A stretch of DNA of 64,000 bases from Ruminiclostridium herbifermentans (GCF_005473905.2 NZ_CP061336.1:2782501-2846500); one strand, 5' to 3'. Shown: positions 47,895 to 58,812, counted from the first letter of the stretch. Numbers and translations: made by a program. The notes: generated by a model from the letters alone, not told the origin.

Positions 47895-49493
47895 TCAACC
47901 CTTCTTTCTTTCTTTATAATCCGTTGGGGTTACCCCTACATTTTTCTTAAAAGAGCGACTAAAGTAATTGGGGTCTGAATAACCCACTTTGCTGCAAATT
48001 TCCTTCATACTATAATCAGTGTTTGCTAAAAGTTCCTTTGCCCTATCAATTCGAATGTTTGTTAAATAGTCAATAAAATTTACTCCTGTTTCTTCTTTAA
48101 AAATTTTACTAAAATAATATGGACTTATATCAACCTCTCTAGAAACGTCATCAAGAGATATTTGTTTATTATAATTACAATTGATAAATGCTTTTGCTTT
48201 TTCAATTACGTTAGTTGAACGCTCGCTCTTTTTGCTTACCATATTTAAACAAGATACTCTTATTTTTTCAATAAACCAATTACGGATTTCTTCCATTTCA
48301 TTATTTTTTAAAAGCGATGGAAGATATTCATGTCTGGACAAAAATTCATAGGTCATACCGCCGCTTTCATAAACGATATGTTCACCCCACAAAACAAACT
48401 CCAGTACTTTTAATTTAACATCCATAATATACTCTGCATAATTAGCTGCCATCCAGTCAAAGAAACTGTTAGCAGCTATAACAGCTCCATTTATATCTCC
48501 TGCCTCTATACTCTCGAAAAGGGATTTTTCATTTTCAATGGGGTAATTTTCTTCATAAGCACATGAAATTGCCATATCGTCAACATGTGCAATCATCGTA
48601 GTGGTATGGATTAATGTATTTAGGGCCTCATTGTAAGACTCCATTGCCTCATTAATACTATGAACTGATCCTATGCCTATGCGAAAATTAACATTTAGTC
48701 TCTTTCTTAGCACACGAACCATTTCTCTTGCCTTATTAATAAGTTCAATTCTATCATTATAATCCATTTCCATATGATTGGTTGGAACAAAAACAGGAAT
48801 TTTATTTGCCATAGCTGAACCCACAATGGAATGCATGCTGCCTTTAACAATTTCACGAACTATATTATAATTATTCTGTAGGTGAACACTTGCTCCTACA
48901 GCATTTGTCATATGGTTGCCTTCTTGCTCTTCTCCGCTTATAAGTACAATAAAATAGCCATATTTTTCTTTTATTTCAAGAAGCTTTTTATAATTCTCAA
49001 CATCTTTTTTGAAATATTCATTAAACAGTATATTATTAATGAAACCATTTTCTATTATAGGTATAACGGTTTCTAACTTCTCACGAATTAGTAAATCTTT
49101 GCTTCTTTTTTCCCTTTCTTTTTCAATGATATCCATAGCTTTTTTAATAACTTGAATTATCTTGGTTCTTGCAACAGGCTTATTTAAATACTCTAGCACT
49201 CCCAAATTAATGGCATCCTGTGCATAATCAAATTTATCATATGCTGACAAAATTATAAAAATAGTATTTGAATAGAGTTCCTTTATTTCTTTTATAGCTT
49301 CAATTCCATTAATCCCAGGCATTTGAATATCCATAAAAGCAATATCAGGTCTGAAATTTTCTGCTAATTCTATAACACTGCGTCCTGTTTGAGCTGATTC
49401 AATAATACATTGATTGCCAAATTCCTTTTCGATAATAAAGCGTAATGAGTCAATAACTATTCCTTCATCATCAGCCAGCATTATTTTATACAT
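47895..49493 (-). CDS. Response regulator with AraC-type DNA-binding domain (YesN type)
   Basis: A 532-residue regulator: receiver domain (1-120) with acidic pocket ADDE, phosphoacceptor Asp in FMDIQMPG near 55 and Lys in LNKPV near 106; a middle region of about 290 residues; and a C-terminal AraC helix-turn-helix pair (from about 430) ending DPNYFSRSFKKNVGVTPTDY. The partner is the LytS/YesM-type kinase upstream. Expected to activate sugar-uptake genes when the cognate sugar is bound. Confidence 0.9.
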   Translation of the reverse strand: MYKIMLADDEGIVIDSLRFIIEKEFGNQCIIESAQTGRSVIELAENFRPDIAFMDIQMPGINGIEAIKEIKELYSNTIFIILSAYDKFDYAQDAINLGVLEYLNKPVARTKIIQVIKKAMDIIEKEREKRSKDLLIREKLETVIPIIENGFINNILFNEYFKKDVENYKKLLEIKEKYGYFIVLISGEEQEGNHMTNAVGASVHLQNNYNIVREIVKGSMHSIVGSAMANKIPVFVPTNHMEMDYNDRIELINKAREMVRVLRKRLNVNFRIGIGSVHSINEAMESYNEALNTLIHTTTMIAHVDDMAISCAYEENYPIENEKSLFESIEAGDINGAVIAANSFFDWMAANYAEYIMDVKLKVLEFVLWGEHIVYESGGMTYEFLSRHEYLPSLLKNNEMEEIRNWFIEKIRVSCLNMVSKKSERSTNVIEKAKAFINCNYNKQISLDDVSREVDISPYYFSKIFKEETGVNFIDYLTNIRIDRAKELLANTDYSMKEICSKVGYSDPNYFSRSFKKNVGVTPTDYKERKKG

Positions 49494-49590
49494 CTGTACC
49501 TTCTCCTTTTGTGTTGTCCATTTGCGTATTCGATACTCAAGTTATTCTATATATTAAAATTTATAATTTGACACAATATATTTCTACCTT

Positions 49591-51099
49591 CTACACTTGA
49601 TACACCTTGTCGCAAGGTATAACTATCAAAACCTCTGTACCCTTGTTTTCTCCTTCACTGATTATCTTTAAAACATCCTTTTTATCATAAAGCAGCCTAA
49701 GACGTCCTATAACATTATCCAGCCCAACACCATTGGAATTTGCAGACAAATCATCTGTTCTTAGTTTGCTGTTTATAATCTTATCAATCAGTTCCTGAGA
49801 CATACCCACACCATTATCTTTTATACTTATACAAACATTATTGTCCTTGCCATATACAGATAACTCAATTAAGCCTTGCCAATCGATATTTCTGATTCCA
49901 TAATTTATACTATTTTCTACAATAGGCTGCAAAATCATACTTGGCACATGGGCTTTGAGATACTCATTCTCAATATTTTTCTTATAATGAATTTTACCTG
50001 AAAAACGTACATTTAGAATATATATATAATTATCTATCAACTCAAGTTCTTCCTCAAGGGTTACTATATCATTATTTTTTCTAACATTATACCTAAAGAA
50101 ATCAGCCACATGCTGGACATATTCATAGGTTTTGTCAGCTCCCTCCATCATTGCAAGTTGGGCTCCTGCGTTTAACGTATTAAATAGAAAATGTGGATTA
50201 ATCTGAGCTTGCAGGTATTTAAGCTGTGCATCCTTAAGATGGTTTTGCATAAGTAATTGTTTTTCCTCCATTTTTCTCTCTTTGTTCATACCATCTTTAA
50301 GCTTTTCAATATAAATTTGTATACTTAATACCATTTTATTAAAAGCTGTACTAACAACACCTACTTCATCATTTGAATATACCTTTAATAATTCAATGTC
50401 AAAGTTTCCTTTAGCCACCTGATTAGCTGTACTAGCCAAAACCTTTAACGGATTTGTTATAGTTCTAGTCACCATAATAATCAAAATAACACTAAATAAT
50501 GTAACAACTATCATAATAATAATATTTGTTGTCTCTATATACTGAAGAGATTCTGCAAGAACCTTATAATTAAAAGAGTTATTCTTGAATTGCTCATTAT
50601 TCAGACTATATATATATATATTTATATAATTATATAATTTTGAAGCACTTTCATAGCGCACCTTATATTTTTCTACATTTCGTCCTCGTTTTGCTTCAAT
50701 AGCCTGATTTGCTAGCTTTAAGTATTCTTCAGACATTGTTCTAATATTACGTTCCATTATTTTCATAGAATTATTAGTTATTTCAGAACTTGTATTACCT
50801 ATTAGATTGGTATAATCCTGCTCATATCTGTAATAGTCATTTATGGAATCAGAAGTTTTTGTGTTCAGATAATCAGTAAGACTTACATGCATATCTTCAA
50901 GTGTATCAACTAGTTCATTTAATCTTATATTCCCATAGTATACTTGTTCTAGCTGATTGACCATTGTATTCACATTAAAATACATAAACATATTCACAGT
51001 TAATATAATCAGCGATGTTGTAATGAACACCGTAATTAATTTACCTTGAATAGTACTATTCTGAATTCTGTTTTTTATTCTAATCATTAATCGTCTCAT
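49591..51099 (-). CDS. Sensor histidine kinase, LytS/YesM type
   Basis: A 502-residue kinase. TM1 about 17-40, an extracellular helical domain of about 145 residues, TM2 about 188-210, HAMP (RTITNPLKVLASTANQVAKG), then the His_kinase domain with QAQINPHFLFNTLNAG (phospho-His) and a HATPase with VENSINYGIRN and DNGVGM. Its start overlaps the upstream sugar-binding protein gene by 20 bp, so the sensor and kinase are made together. Confidence 0.92.
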   Translation of the reverse strand: MRRLMIRIKNRIQNSTIQGKLITVFITTSLIILTVNMFMYFNVNTMVNQLEQVYYGNIRLNELVDTLEDMHVSLTDYLNTKTSDSINDYYRYEQDYTNLIGNTSSEITNNSMKIMERNIRTMSEEYLKLANQAIEAKRGRNVEKYKVRYESASKLYNYINIYIYSLNNEQFKNNSFNYKVLAESLQYIETTNIIIMIVVTLFSVILIIMVTRTITNPLKVLASTANQVAKGNFDIELLKVYSNDEVGVVSTAFNKMVLSIQIYIEKLKDGMNKERKMEEKQLLMQNHLKDAQLKYLQAQINPHFLFNTLNAGAQLAMMEGADKTYEYVQHVADFFRYNVRKNNDIVTLEEELELIDNYIYILNVRFSGKIHYKKNIENEYLKAHVPSMILQPIVENSINYGIRNIDWQGLIELSVYGKDNNVCISIKDNGVGMSQELIDKIINSKLRTDDLSANSNGVGLDNVIGRLRLLYDKKDVLKIISEGENKGTEVLIVIPCDKVYQV

Positions 51100-52174
51100 C
51101 AGTGTCTCCCAAGTAATCTTTTACATTATCGGCAGTAATTACTGAAATGTTCACATCAAAATATGCATTAACATGTCCTGTTTTTTTATACTCTTCTAAT
51201 GCCTTAACACAGTTCATACCAATTTGCTCGGTATCTACAGTAATGGTAGAATAAATTACATTACGATCAATAGCCGTTAAAATGGTATTTGTATCATGAT
51301 ACCCAATTATATTGGTTTTACCAACCTTGTTGTAATCTACTACTCCCTGATAAACACAGGTTGTATTTATTTCATCCATACATATTATTATATCAGGAAT
51401 ATTTTCTTCTTTTATGAAAATGTCTCTAATAGATTCTTCTGCAGCAAAAGGTGCATTATTACTAATAGCAACAGTTTCTAATTCTATGTTTTCTTGATAT
51501 TCACTATTCTTAATACTATCCTTTATACCTGAAAAAACAATATTTTGCATATTGTTATCTGAATTTTTATTCATTAATACCAAAACAGTAGTTTTTGAAG
51601 ACTTGCTTTTGCCGCCATAAAGTTTTTTTTGGATGTTACAAACCTGTTGACCATATGCTAAGCCAAGGTTATAACTGTTAACTCCTATAAAGCTTTTTCT
51701 TGTACTGATATTATTATCGCTTACTGCTGTAATGACAGGAATATTAGCATCATTTGCTTCATTGATTAATTCTGTCATTTCTGCACTTTCATTGGCCTCC
51801 AAAATAATTCCATCAACTTTAGAATTAATAGCTATTCTCATAAGGTCTGCAGTGGAGTATTCCATACTTAAATTATTCCCCAGCATTTCTATATAGCTAT
51901 TTTTATCTAAAGCATCCTTCGCTCCTTCAAACACGCTTTTCCAAAAATATGACTTTCTATTATTAGATATAAGCACATAATAGTTGTCAAATGTATCGTA
52001 ATTCTCTCCTATAAGTTCTATCTTATTATTTTCTGTAAGCTTATTCAAATATACTAAACATCCCACAGTTAATAAGAGCATGCAGCTAACAAAGCACAAT
52101 GATATAATTAAAATAGTTTTGCTGTTATCTTTAGAGTTCGAAAAACGTTCTTTATAAATATTTCTTCTGTTCAT
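51080..52174 (-). CDS. Membrane-anchored sugar-binding protein (XylFII-like sensor)
   Basis: A 364-residue protein with one N-terminal transmembrane helix (about 20-43) lacking a lipobox, then a periplasmic-binding fold with NNRKSYFWKSVFEGAKDA, VDGIILEANES and VIYSTITVDTEQIGMNCVKAL. In Clostridium beijerinckii an anchored XylF-like protein (XylFII) works with LytS and YesN to sense xylose; the same gene order is here, so a three-component sugar sensor is likely. The sugar is not certain. Confidence 0.8.
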   Translation of the reverse strand: MNRRNIYKERFSNSKDNSKTILIISLCFVSCMLLLTVGCLVYLNKLTENNKIELIGENYDTFDNYYVLISNNRKSYFWKSVFEGAKDALDKNSYIEMLGNNLSMEYSTADLMRIAINSKVDGIILEANESAEMTELINEANDANIPVITAVSDNNISTRKSFIGVNSYNLGLAYGQQVCNIQKKLYGGKSKSSKTTVLVLMNKNSDNNMQNIVFSGIKDSIKNSEYQENIELETVAISNNAPFAAEESIRDIFIKEENIPDIIICMDEINTTCVYQGVVDYNKVGKTNIIGYHDTNTILTAIDRNVIYSTITVDTEQIGMNCVKALEEYKKTGHVNAYFDVNISVITADNVKDYLGDTDETIND

Positions 52175-52604
52175 TGTTTATCTCCATGACTGATTCAAAA
52201 ACATGGAGGACACCTCCTCCTTATGTAATCTAATAACGCATATAATCAAGATGAATTTTTCGATACAAAACTTTCAAAAAACATCTATGTTTTTTTGGCT
52301 CGAAAATTCACCTTGTTCGTATTTACTTTATTTCCAGTTATTTCATTTAGCGGTATTTCACCTAGCAACATTCTAACCTCACAAAAACTATACCACCACT
52401 CATAGGAAGTGAGAAAACATTTATTGTTTTAATATAATAAAAAGGCCGATGTATAACTTTCCTTAACCACAATTAATAAATAACTATATTTAACAATATA
52501 CTGTGGTTGAGTTAATTATGCAACAGCCCTATTTATATAATTTACTTAAACTTTTAAAAAAATTATCGATTATAGAATAATTCCACATTTATTAAATAAT
52601 TTAA
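52175..52604. other. Gene-free stretch upstream of the sugar-sensor cluster
   Basis: About 430 bp. No gene. AACCACA near 52468 and TGTGGTT near 52502 could pair around a long loop, but there is no T-run. The promoter of the cluster must be here; CACCTCCTCC at 52210 reads GGAGGAGGTG on minus but no open frame uses it. Confidence 0.45.
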
Positions 52605-54413
52605 TTAATCCAACTTCAACACACTCATAAATGCCTCTTGCGGAACCTCTACGGAACCAACCTGACGCATACGTTTCTTACCTTCCTTCTGCTTTTCAAG
52701 CAGCTTTCTCTTTCTGGTAATATCTCCACCATAGCATTTTGCAAGAACGTCTTTTCTAAATGCCTTTACTGTTTCACGAGCAATAATTTTTCCACCTATA
52801 CATGCTTGAATTGGTATTTCAAACATCTGTCTAGGAATTGATTCTTTAAGCTTTTCCGCCATTCTTCTTCCACGAGAGGCAGACTTTTCTCTATGAACAA
52901 TAAAGGACAATGCATCTACGATTTCTCCATTAAGCATTATATCAAGCTTTACCAAGTCAGATTCTCTGTAGCCTAAAAGTTCATAATCAAAAGAAGCATA
53001 ACCCCTTGTTCTAGACTTAAGAGCATCGAAGAAATCAAATATAATCTCATTCAAAGGCATATCATATGTCAATACCGTTCTTGTTTCATCGAGATATGAC
53101 ATATCCTTATATATACCTCTTCTGTCTTGACATAGTTCCATTATATTGCCTATGAATTCAGTTGGAACCATAATAGTTGCTTTTACAATTGGCTCCTCCA
53201 TCATTTCTATTTCTGTTACTTGCGGAAGATTGGTTGGATTGTCTATCATAATCACTTCACCTTTTTTGGTAGTGACCCTATATATAACACTTGGTGCAGT
53301 AGTTACCAAATCAAAGTTGAACTCTCTCTCAAGCCTCTCCTGTATAATTTCCATATGCAAAAGTCCCAAGAATCCGCATCTGAAGCCAAAGCCTAATGCA
53401 ACTGAGGTTTCAGGTTCAAAAGTCAATGCAGCATCATTTAGTTGAAGCTTTTCAAGAGCATCTCTTAAATCTCCATACTTTGAGCCATCTGCAGGATAGA
53501 TTCCACAGAAAACCATTGAATTAACCTTTTTATATCCTTCAAGGGGTTCCTTTGCAGGATTGCTTACCAAAGTAATAGTATCTCCAACCTGAGTATCTCT
53601 AACATTTTTAATACTAGCTGCTAAATAACCTACATCACCAGCCTTAAGTTCATTAGCAGGCGTCAATCCTCTCGGCTTCATATATCCCAACTCTGTTATA
53701 ACAAATTCCTTCTTTGTGTTCATCATTCGGATGGTATCTCCAGTTTTTACAGTACCCTCCTTAACTCGCATATATACAATAACACCCTTATAGCTATCAT
53801 AGAAGGAATCAAAAATAAGTGCCCGTAATGGAGCGTCCTCGTCTCCATCGGGACAAGGAATCATAGTCACTATTTTTTCTAGAACTTCATCTATATTTAT
53901 TCCATTCTTAGCTGAAATAAGCGGAGCTTCAGATGCATCTATACCTATAACATCCTCAATCTCTCTTTTCACTTCTTCAGGCTGTGCGCTTGGCAAGTCA
54001 ATCTTGTTAATAACTGGCATTACCTCAAGGTTGTGATCAATAGCTAAATAAACATTTGCTAAAGTCTGAGCTTCAATACCTTGAGCAGCATCTACAACAA
54101 GAATTGCTCCTTCACAGGCAGCCAAGCTTCTGGACACCTCATAATTGAAGTCCACATGACCTGGTGTATCAATTAAGTTATATATATATTCATGCCCATC
54201 AGAAGCTTTGTATACCATCCTGACAGCTTGCGCTTTTATGGTTATTCCTCTTTCTCTCTCAAGATCCATATTGTCCAAAACCTGTTCTTGCATTTCTCTT
54301 GAAGTAAGAACACCTGTTTTTTCAATAAGTCTATCAGCAAGAGTAGATTTTCCATGGTCAATATGAGCAACTATGCAAAAATTTCTTATATATTTTTGTC
54401 TTTCACTTGGCAT
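52605..54413 (-). CDS. lepA: Elongation factor 4 (LepA)
   Basis: A 602-residue translational GTPase that acts on stalled or mispositioned ribosomes. G1 [14 protein letters not shown] near 16, G3 DTPGHVDF near 83, G4 NKIDLP near 137; the LepA-specific C-terminal domain ([20 protein letters not shown] and [18 protein letters not shown]) is complete. Full length. Commonly next to spoIIP in Clostridia, as here. Confidence 0.97.
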   Translation of the reverse strand: MPSERQKYIRNFCIVAHIDHGKSTLADRLIEKTGVLTSREMQEQVLDNMDLERERGITIKAQAVRMVYKASDGHEYIYNLIDTPGHVDFNYEVSRSLAACEGAILVVDAAQGIEAQTLANVYLAIDHNLEVMPVINKIDLPSAQPEEVKREIEDVIGIDASEAPLISAKNGINIDEVLEKIVTMIPCPDGDEDAPLRALIFDSFYDSYKGVIVYMRVKEGTVKTGDTIRMMNTKKEFVITELGYMKPRGLTPANELKAGDVGYLAASIKNVRDTQVGDTITLVSNPAKEPLEGYKKVNSMVFCGIYPADGSKYGDLRDALEKLQLNDAALTFEPETSVALGFGFRCGFLGLLHMEIIQERLEREFNFDLVTTAPSVIYRVTTKKGEVIMIDNPTNLPQVTEIEMMEEPIVKATIMVPTEFIGNIMELCQDRRGIYKDMSYLDETRTVLTYDMPLNEIIFDFFDALKSRTRGYASFDYELLGYRESDLVKLDIMLNGEIVDALSFIVHREKSASRGRRMAEKLKESIPRQMFEIPIQACIGGKIIARETVKAFRKDVLAKCYGGDITRKRKLLEKQKEGKKRMRQVGSVEVPQEAFMSVLKLD

Positions 54414-54724
54414 CCGTTAACCTCCACACGCTCAATTAAAATCTTAAAATATCTTTTACTGCGCAATTAATTATACCATACCATTGCATAGGTGCAATAT
54501 AGATATTCCAAGAAATATGCCGGGAGCTGTTAAAACAAGAAATATCTTGTTAGTAATCCATTTAAATAAGTTTGTACGGGAGTATAAGTAAGCTAGTTTC
54601 ATAATTTTATCCTGCAAATGTGCTAATTTATTTTGAACTAAATTCACAGGTAACTTACTTATTTACTAGCTTACTTGCTTACTACTTATACACGAGTACA
54701 ACTTAGATAGGGAAACGCTACGCA
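54414..54724. repeat. Gene-free stretch with a foldback element (copy D, 54571-54702)
   Basis: TTTGTACGGGAGTATAAGTA and AGCTAG on the left face CTAGCTTACTTG and ACTTATACACGAGTACAA on the right, giving an imperfect inverted repeat of about 130 bp. The CTCCCGTACAA-type ends resemble sequences at 57107 and 57340, linking it to the other foldback copies. Confidence 0.55.
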
Positions 54725-55003
54725 TTAATTGATATTAAAATAAGACTTTACGTTATTTATATCCCTTTTTATATATTTTAAATTTAAATTGATTTTGCTA
54801 TTCAGCACATTTATTTGACAAATATCATTTTCAAGCATTTCTATTTGTAATATTTCAATACGAGGAGTCCCATACATAACATAGCTCTTATTTAAATCTA
54901 CCACCAGCAAGCCTATAAAAAGGATGCTAAAAAACAAAACAAATACAAACATTATCTTCAATTTATAAATTCTCTGCTGTCTAAATCTGATTTTTCTAGC
55001 CAA
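54725..55003 (-). CDS. Small membrane protein between spoIIP and lepA, function unknown
   Basis: About 92 residues from the TTG at 55003, which follows GGAGGTTAA; an ATG at 55054 has no such site. A basic N-terminus (ARKIRFRQQRIYKLKI), one transmembrane helix (about 17-37), then an extracellular part of about 55 residues. Position between spoIIP and lepA is suggestive of sporulation or membrane function, but I do not recognise it. Confidence 0.6.
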   Translation of the reverse strand: MARKIRFRQQRIYKLKIMFVFVLFFSILFIGLLVVDLNKSYVMYGTPRIEILQIEMLENDICQINVLNSKINLNLKYIKRDINNVKSYFNIN

Positions 55004-55114
55004 ATTAACCTCCAATAGCCGCAACAGTGAAACTGTAAATAAAAACCACATCAAAATAGATTTAATTATATATTTGACAAAGCAGAGAATTTTTAGTCAG
55101 TATAAAACTATTAA

Positions 55115-56416
55115 TTATTTACTTTTATATAGAACATCATTTATTGCCCTAGCTAAATATTCAGTACTTCTGACACATTCATCTATTGTATTTCCATCTC
55201 CTCCTATTTCAATTATAACTGAGCCATTAGTTAAATGCTGATTGTATCTGTTTTTGCTTATGTATACGGGCTTTACTAATCCAGGATATAATTCATTTAG
55301 CCTAGCCTGAATTTTTAATGCAAGCTTTAGGTTTTCTTTCCATTTGGAGTTAGGAAGTTTTGAGTCTGTACCAATAACAAACATTATTTGGGCTGCATTT
55401 TTCCCATTAATGGTTTTAACAACTCTAAGCTTTTGCCCGCTTATAGCATCTCTGTGCAAGTCTATGGTCATCTTTAACGAAGAATATTTATCCACATATT
55501 TTGTAAGAGTCTTAAGAGAATTTCCATAGGAACTGTTATAATCTTTATCGTGAATAGTAGTATCATGCAATACATTAATATCATATTTTTTTAAGTTATT
55601 AATAAGTGCTTCACCTACTCTAGTTACATTATATTTCGAGTCTGTTGTTCTTGATTCAACATTCTTCATTGTCAATTGTTCTAGATTTTTTAAATAGCTT
55701 TCGGTTGTATGGGTATGATAAATCAATATCTGAGGGCCTTTTTTATTTGGAAGATTTAGGGGTTCAGCTAAAAGCTTATTAACATCTATTTTATAATTTG
55801 TTTGATTTATTATATTAACTTTACCGCTAGTTACAACAGAATCGGTAACTTTTTCTTCATCTTCCTCATCACCCTCATAAGTTATACTGCTTGATACCTC
55901 TTGAAATGTATTAGCACTAGATTCTGAACTAGTATTTTCAGCAGTTTCAGTATTTTCTTTAATTTGAGCATTTGCCTCTAGAGCTTTTTCTTTAGCCTCC
56001 TGAATTTTTTTCTCTTCTAATGCCTTTTTTTCTAATTCAATTTGCGTTTGGACAAGATAGTCTTGATATTCGTTATTATAATACATTTTAAAATAAGGAT
56101 AATTCGCTGTTAAGATTGTAATTGGATTATACCTGTCAATTCCAAATGAGTTAAACAAAATATCGTTGAATTTGTCAATAGCCTCGTAATTTGTTGATTT
56201 ATTATTAAGTGCATCTGATAATCCTGACTTAGAACTATCATTGGTATCAGTTTTATTTATTCCCGCTATAGAAACTTTAAAGGCAAAGCTTCCCAATAAA
56301 ATTCCAGCAGTTGCACATATAATTATAGGCAGTTTGTTTGTACTTTTTTTCATGCCCCCCAAATTTGAACTATTGTATATAGAAGTGCCATTTTGAACTC
56401 TTACAATATCCCTCAT
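55115..56416 (-). CDS. spoIIP: Stage II sporulation protein P
   Basis: A 433-residue amidase/endopeptidase that with SpoIID and SpoIIM thins septal peptidoglycan for engulfment. One transmembrane helix (about 29-48), a long acidic coiled linker (about 125-190), and the catalytic domain (about 220-433) with LIYHTHTTES (zinc His and Glu), IDLHRDA and VIIEIGGDGNT. Upstream gpr is not present here. It marks the organism as a spore former. Confidence 0.94.
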   Translation of the reverse strand: MRDIVRVQNGTSIYNSSNLGGMKKSTNKLPIIICATAGILLGSFAFKVSIAGINKTDTNDSSKSGLSDALNNKSTNYEAIDKFNDILFNSFGIDRYNPITILTANYPYFKMYYNNEYQDYLVQTQIELEKKALEEKKIQEAKEKALEANAQIKENTETAENTSSESSANTFQEVSSSITYEGDEEDEEKVTDSVVTSGKVNIINQTNYKIDVNKLLAEPLNLPNKKGPQILIYHTHTTESYLKNLEQLTMKNVESRTTDSKYNVTRVGEALINNLKKYDINVLHDTTIHDKDYNSSYGNSLKTLTKYVDKYSSLKMTIDLHRDAISGQKLRVVKTINGKNAAQIMFVIGTDSKLPNSKWKENLKLALKIQARLNELYPGLVKPVYISKNRYNQHLTNGSVIIEIGGDGNTIDECVRSTEYLARAINDVLYKSK

Positions 56417-56818
56417 TTTTTACCTCCCACAGATGCTTCCTGCAAAATAAATAATATTTACATCTCCCAAAAGCCTATATCTTATCGGGCAAAGACTTGA
56501 TTTGTAATGAACATTAGTTATTCTTCTAACAATATCTACAATATATAAATATCAAAAAGATTTTTGTATTAGGGCTGATATTTTTTATAGATAGACTTGT
56601 CTTTATTTCTCTTCCATTGCCATTTAACAAATCTTCTAAACAAATATATTCAAACATTAATAAAAATATACCTAGCTTGTACATCTTTTGGAAAATAAAT
56701 ACCATTTTACGGGAAATGTTGTAAAATTGTTTAGTGACTGTTTTAAAACTTCCTTTTAATCAAAACACACAATTATACTAAAGAATATTCTTATTTTAGA
56801 AACGGAGGACAAGAAAAA
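56417..56818. promoter_or_regulatory. Divergent intergenic region between spoIIP and the small zinc-ribbon gene
   Basis: About 400 bp, AT-rich, no gene. It should carry the spoIIP promoter (in the family usually under the mother-cell sigma factor E), but I could not identify -35/-10 boxes with confidence. Confidence 0.4.
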
Positions 56819-57016
56819 TTGAAATTTAATACCATTAAGTGCTGCATGTGTAATAGCGTACTATTAAACTTACCCAAAGAAGAAGTGGAAAAATTAAACA
56901 ATCTTACTTTCAGATGTGAATGCTGCGGACATCAACTTGTTTTAAAAGGGACTTCAGTTATCCAAGTTAAAAGTAACGATTCCATTTTTAATTATTTAAG
57001 TTATGAGTATCTTTAA
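56819..57016 (+). CDS. Small zinc-ribbon protein, function unknown
   Basis: A 65-residue protein from a TTG start at 56819, placed by GGAGGA about ten bases upstream. Two Cys pairs (CCMCNS near 8-11 and CECCGH near 33-36) suggest one zinc site, as in small ribbon proteins. Nothing else is recognisable. Confidence 0.6.
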   Translation: MKFNTIKCCMCNSVLLNLPKEEVEKLNNLTFRCECCGHQLVLKGTSVIQVKSNDSIFNYLSYEYL

Positions 57017-57675
57017 ACTTGAATAATATCTAATTTAACATATTGTTTATTTAAAACTTACATAATCTTACATAGTAAAATTAAATACTTGCTTACTGGT
57101 ACTCCCGTACAAATAAATGCCAATAGCAACATTACAACATTGGTTTACTTGTACTCCAGTAAAAGCATAAACTAAGGGTTAAAAGTACTAGTTAACTCCT
57201 GTACAAACTTATTTAAATGTACTACTTCCAAGATATTTGTTGAATTTGTATTGGTTCATAATAGTTAATTATACCGCAAAATATATTCAGCATTTATATT
57301 TCATTACTTCGCGGGGATGTTGAAAAAATATCTTTAATAGTACTCCCGTGCAATATATATCTATTGCTTGCTCACGAATTTGATGCTGAAATAACTTATG
57401 TGAAGAACAAGTACTTCCTCCGACCGTATTACCAAGGCCTCCTTGTCTAGGGTTAATACTCACTGCTACTTTACTTCCGCAGTGTCGGCTACAATACTTG
57501 TTCTTCACCTACTATTTCTAGCATCAATTTCTAACCGAGCTTTGCAGTGATATAAATCAACTCATTGTGCTAATTTTGTATAAACCTTATATAGTAACAT
57601 TTAAATTCTGGCTTACTGGACTTCCGTACAAGTAATTGCACTAAGAAGTTTACATCCCAAATAGTATTATACAAT
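57017..57675. repeat. Gene-free stretch with foldback repeat copy C (57331-57560)
   Basis: A large imperfect inverted repeat: GAATTTGATGCTGAAATAAC and GTGAAGAACAAGTA on the left pair with TACTTGTTCTTCAC and TATTTCTAGCATCAATTTC on the right; inside, CTCCGACC faces GTGTCGGCT and CCAAGGCCTCCTTG can form a tip. It matches the copy near 11120 and, by half, that near 18770. The left flank (57090-57240) has several TACTCCCGTACAA-like motifs. An open frame across it encodes nothing recognisable. Confidence 0.65.
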
Positions 57676-58812
57676 CTATATAAATTTTCTATGTGAAATA
57701 AATCTCATCAAATTGTCTACAGTAAGCATCAAATCATTTTTACAGCGTTCCCTTGCTTTGTCAAATGGCAATGCCACTCGATTAATGCTAAATATAGCAC
57801 TTACACCCTCTTCATATACTTTCTCTATATCATCACCAATATCACCAACTATTGCAATGAGGGCGACACCTGCTTTCTTAGTTCTGCGAGCTACGCCTAT
57901 TACAACTTTTCCTCTTAGTGACTGCGAATCAATTTTCCCTTCGCCTGTAATTACCAAATCTGCGTCTTCAAGCATAGAATCAAATCCAACAGTATCGAGA
58001 ACAGTTTCAATTCCCATCTGCAACCTGCTGTCTAGAAATGCTGACATGCCGCCACCCATACCGCCTGCTGCACCTGCTCCAGCCATATTCATAATATCTT
58101 GTCCCAAATCTCTTTTAATTATCTCAGCAAAATGAGCGAGATTTCTATCAAGCATTTTTACTATAGTTTCATTAGCCCCCTTTTGCGGAGCAAAAACAAC
58201 TGCAGCACCTTGTGAACCGCAAAGAGGATTATCTATATCACACATTGTTATAATTTCTATTCCTTTTAATGCAGGATTAATGCCCCTAACATCTATTGAA
58301 GTAATTTTATCAAGAGTCTCACCAACCGGTACAAAATTGTTTCCATTCTCATCTTTAAAGCTTACACCAAATGCCGCCGCTGCACCTGCTCCACCGTCAT
58401 TAGTGCAGCTTCCTCCAAGTCCCACTATTATCCGTTTGCAGCCTGCCTTTGCAGCATGCTTTATAAGTTGTCCAACTCCATATGTAGTAGTTTTTTCAGG
58501 ATGCTTATTATTACCAACCAGTGGAAACCCCGCTGCTGCTGCCATTTCAATAACTGCTGTATTATCAGGCAAAATACCATAAAAACTTTGAATTTCTTCA
58601 AAATAAGGTCCCTTCACACTAAGTGTCACCTTTTTACCACCAACAGCAGTTATAAAGGCATCCACGCTGCCCTCTCCTCCATCAGCCACCGGAACACTTA
58701 TTATCTCAGCACTTGGGAAATATCTAACAATCACTTTACTCATAATTTCACAAATTTTAGTTGAAGACATAGTTCCCTTAAAAGAATCGGGAATGAGTAC
58801 TACTTTATTCAA
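57676..58812 (-). CDS. glxK: Glycerate kinase
   Basis: About 378 residues. Type I glycerate kinase, phosphorylating glycerate. Motifs: LIPDSFKGTMSS at the N-terminus, VADGGEGS, GLGGSCTNDGGAGAA and VITGEGKIDSQS. I chose the TTG at 58812 because GGAGGTT lies seven bases upstream and the family starts exactly at this point (NKVVLIPDSFKG). The ribosome-binding site and start lie in the first copy of the 167-bp repeat found four times upstream, so the repeats use the same translation signal. Confidence 0.92.
   Translation of the reverse strand: MNKVVLIPDSFKGTMSSTKICEIMSKVIVRYFPSAEIISVPVADGGEGSVDAFITAVGGKKVTLSVKGPYFEEIQSFYGILPDNTAVIEMAAAAGFPLVGNNKHPEKTTTYGVGQLIKHAAKAGCKRIIVGLGGSCTNDGGAGAAAAFGVSFKDENGNNFVPVGETLDKITSIDVRGINPALKGIEIITMCDIDNPLCGSQGAAVVFAPQKGANETIVKMLDRNLAHFAEIIKRDLGQDIMNMAGAGAAGGMGGGMSAFLDSRLQMGIETVLDTVGFDSMLEDADLVITGEGKIDSQSLRGKVVIGVARRTKKAGVALIAIVGDIGDDIEKVYEEGVSAIFSINRVALPFDKARERCKNDLMLTVDNLMRFISHRKFI

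Noticed and set aside
57287-57508. 73-residue open frame with several cysteines
   Set aside because: It lies wholly within the foldback repeat and its sequence is explained by the inverted repeat; no ribosome-binding site.
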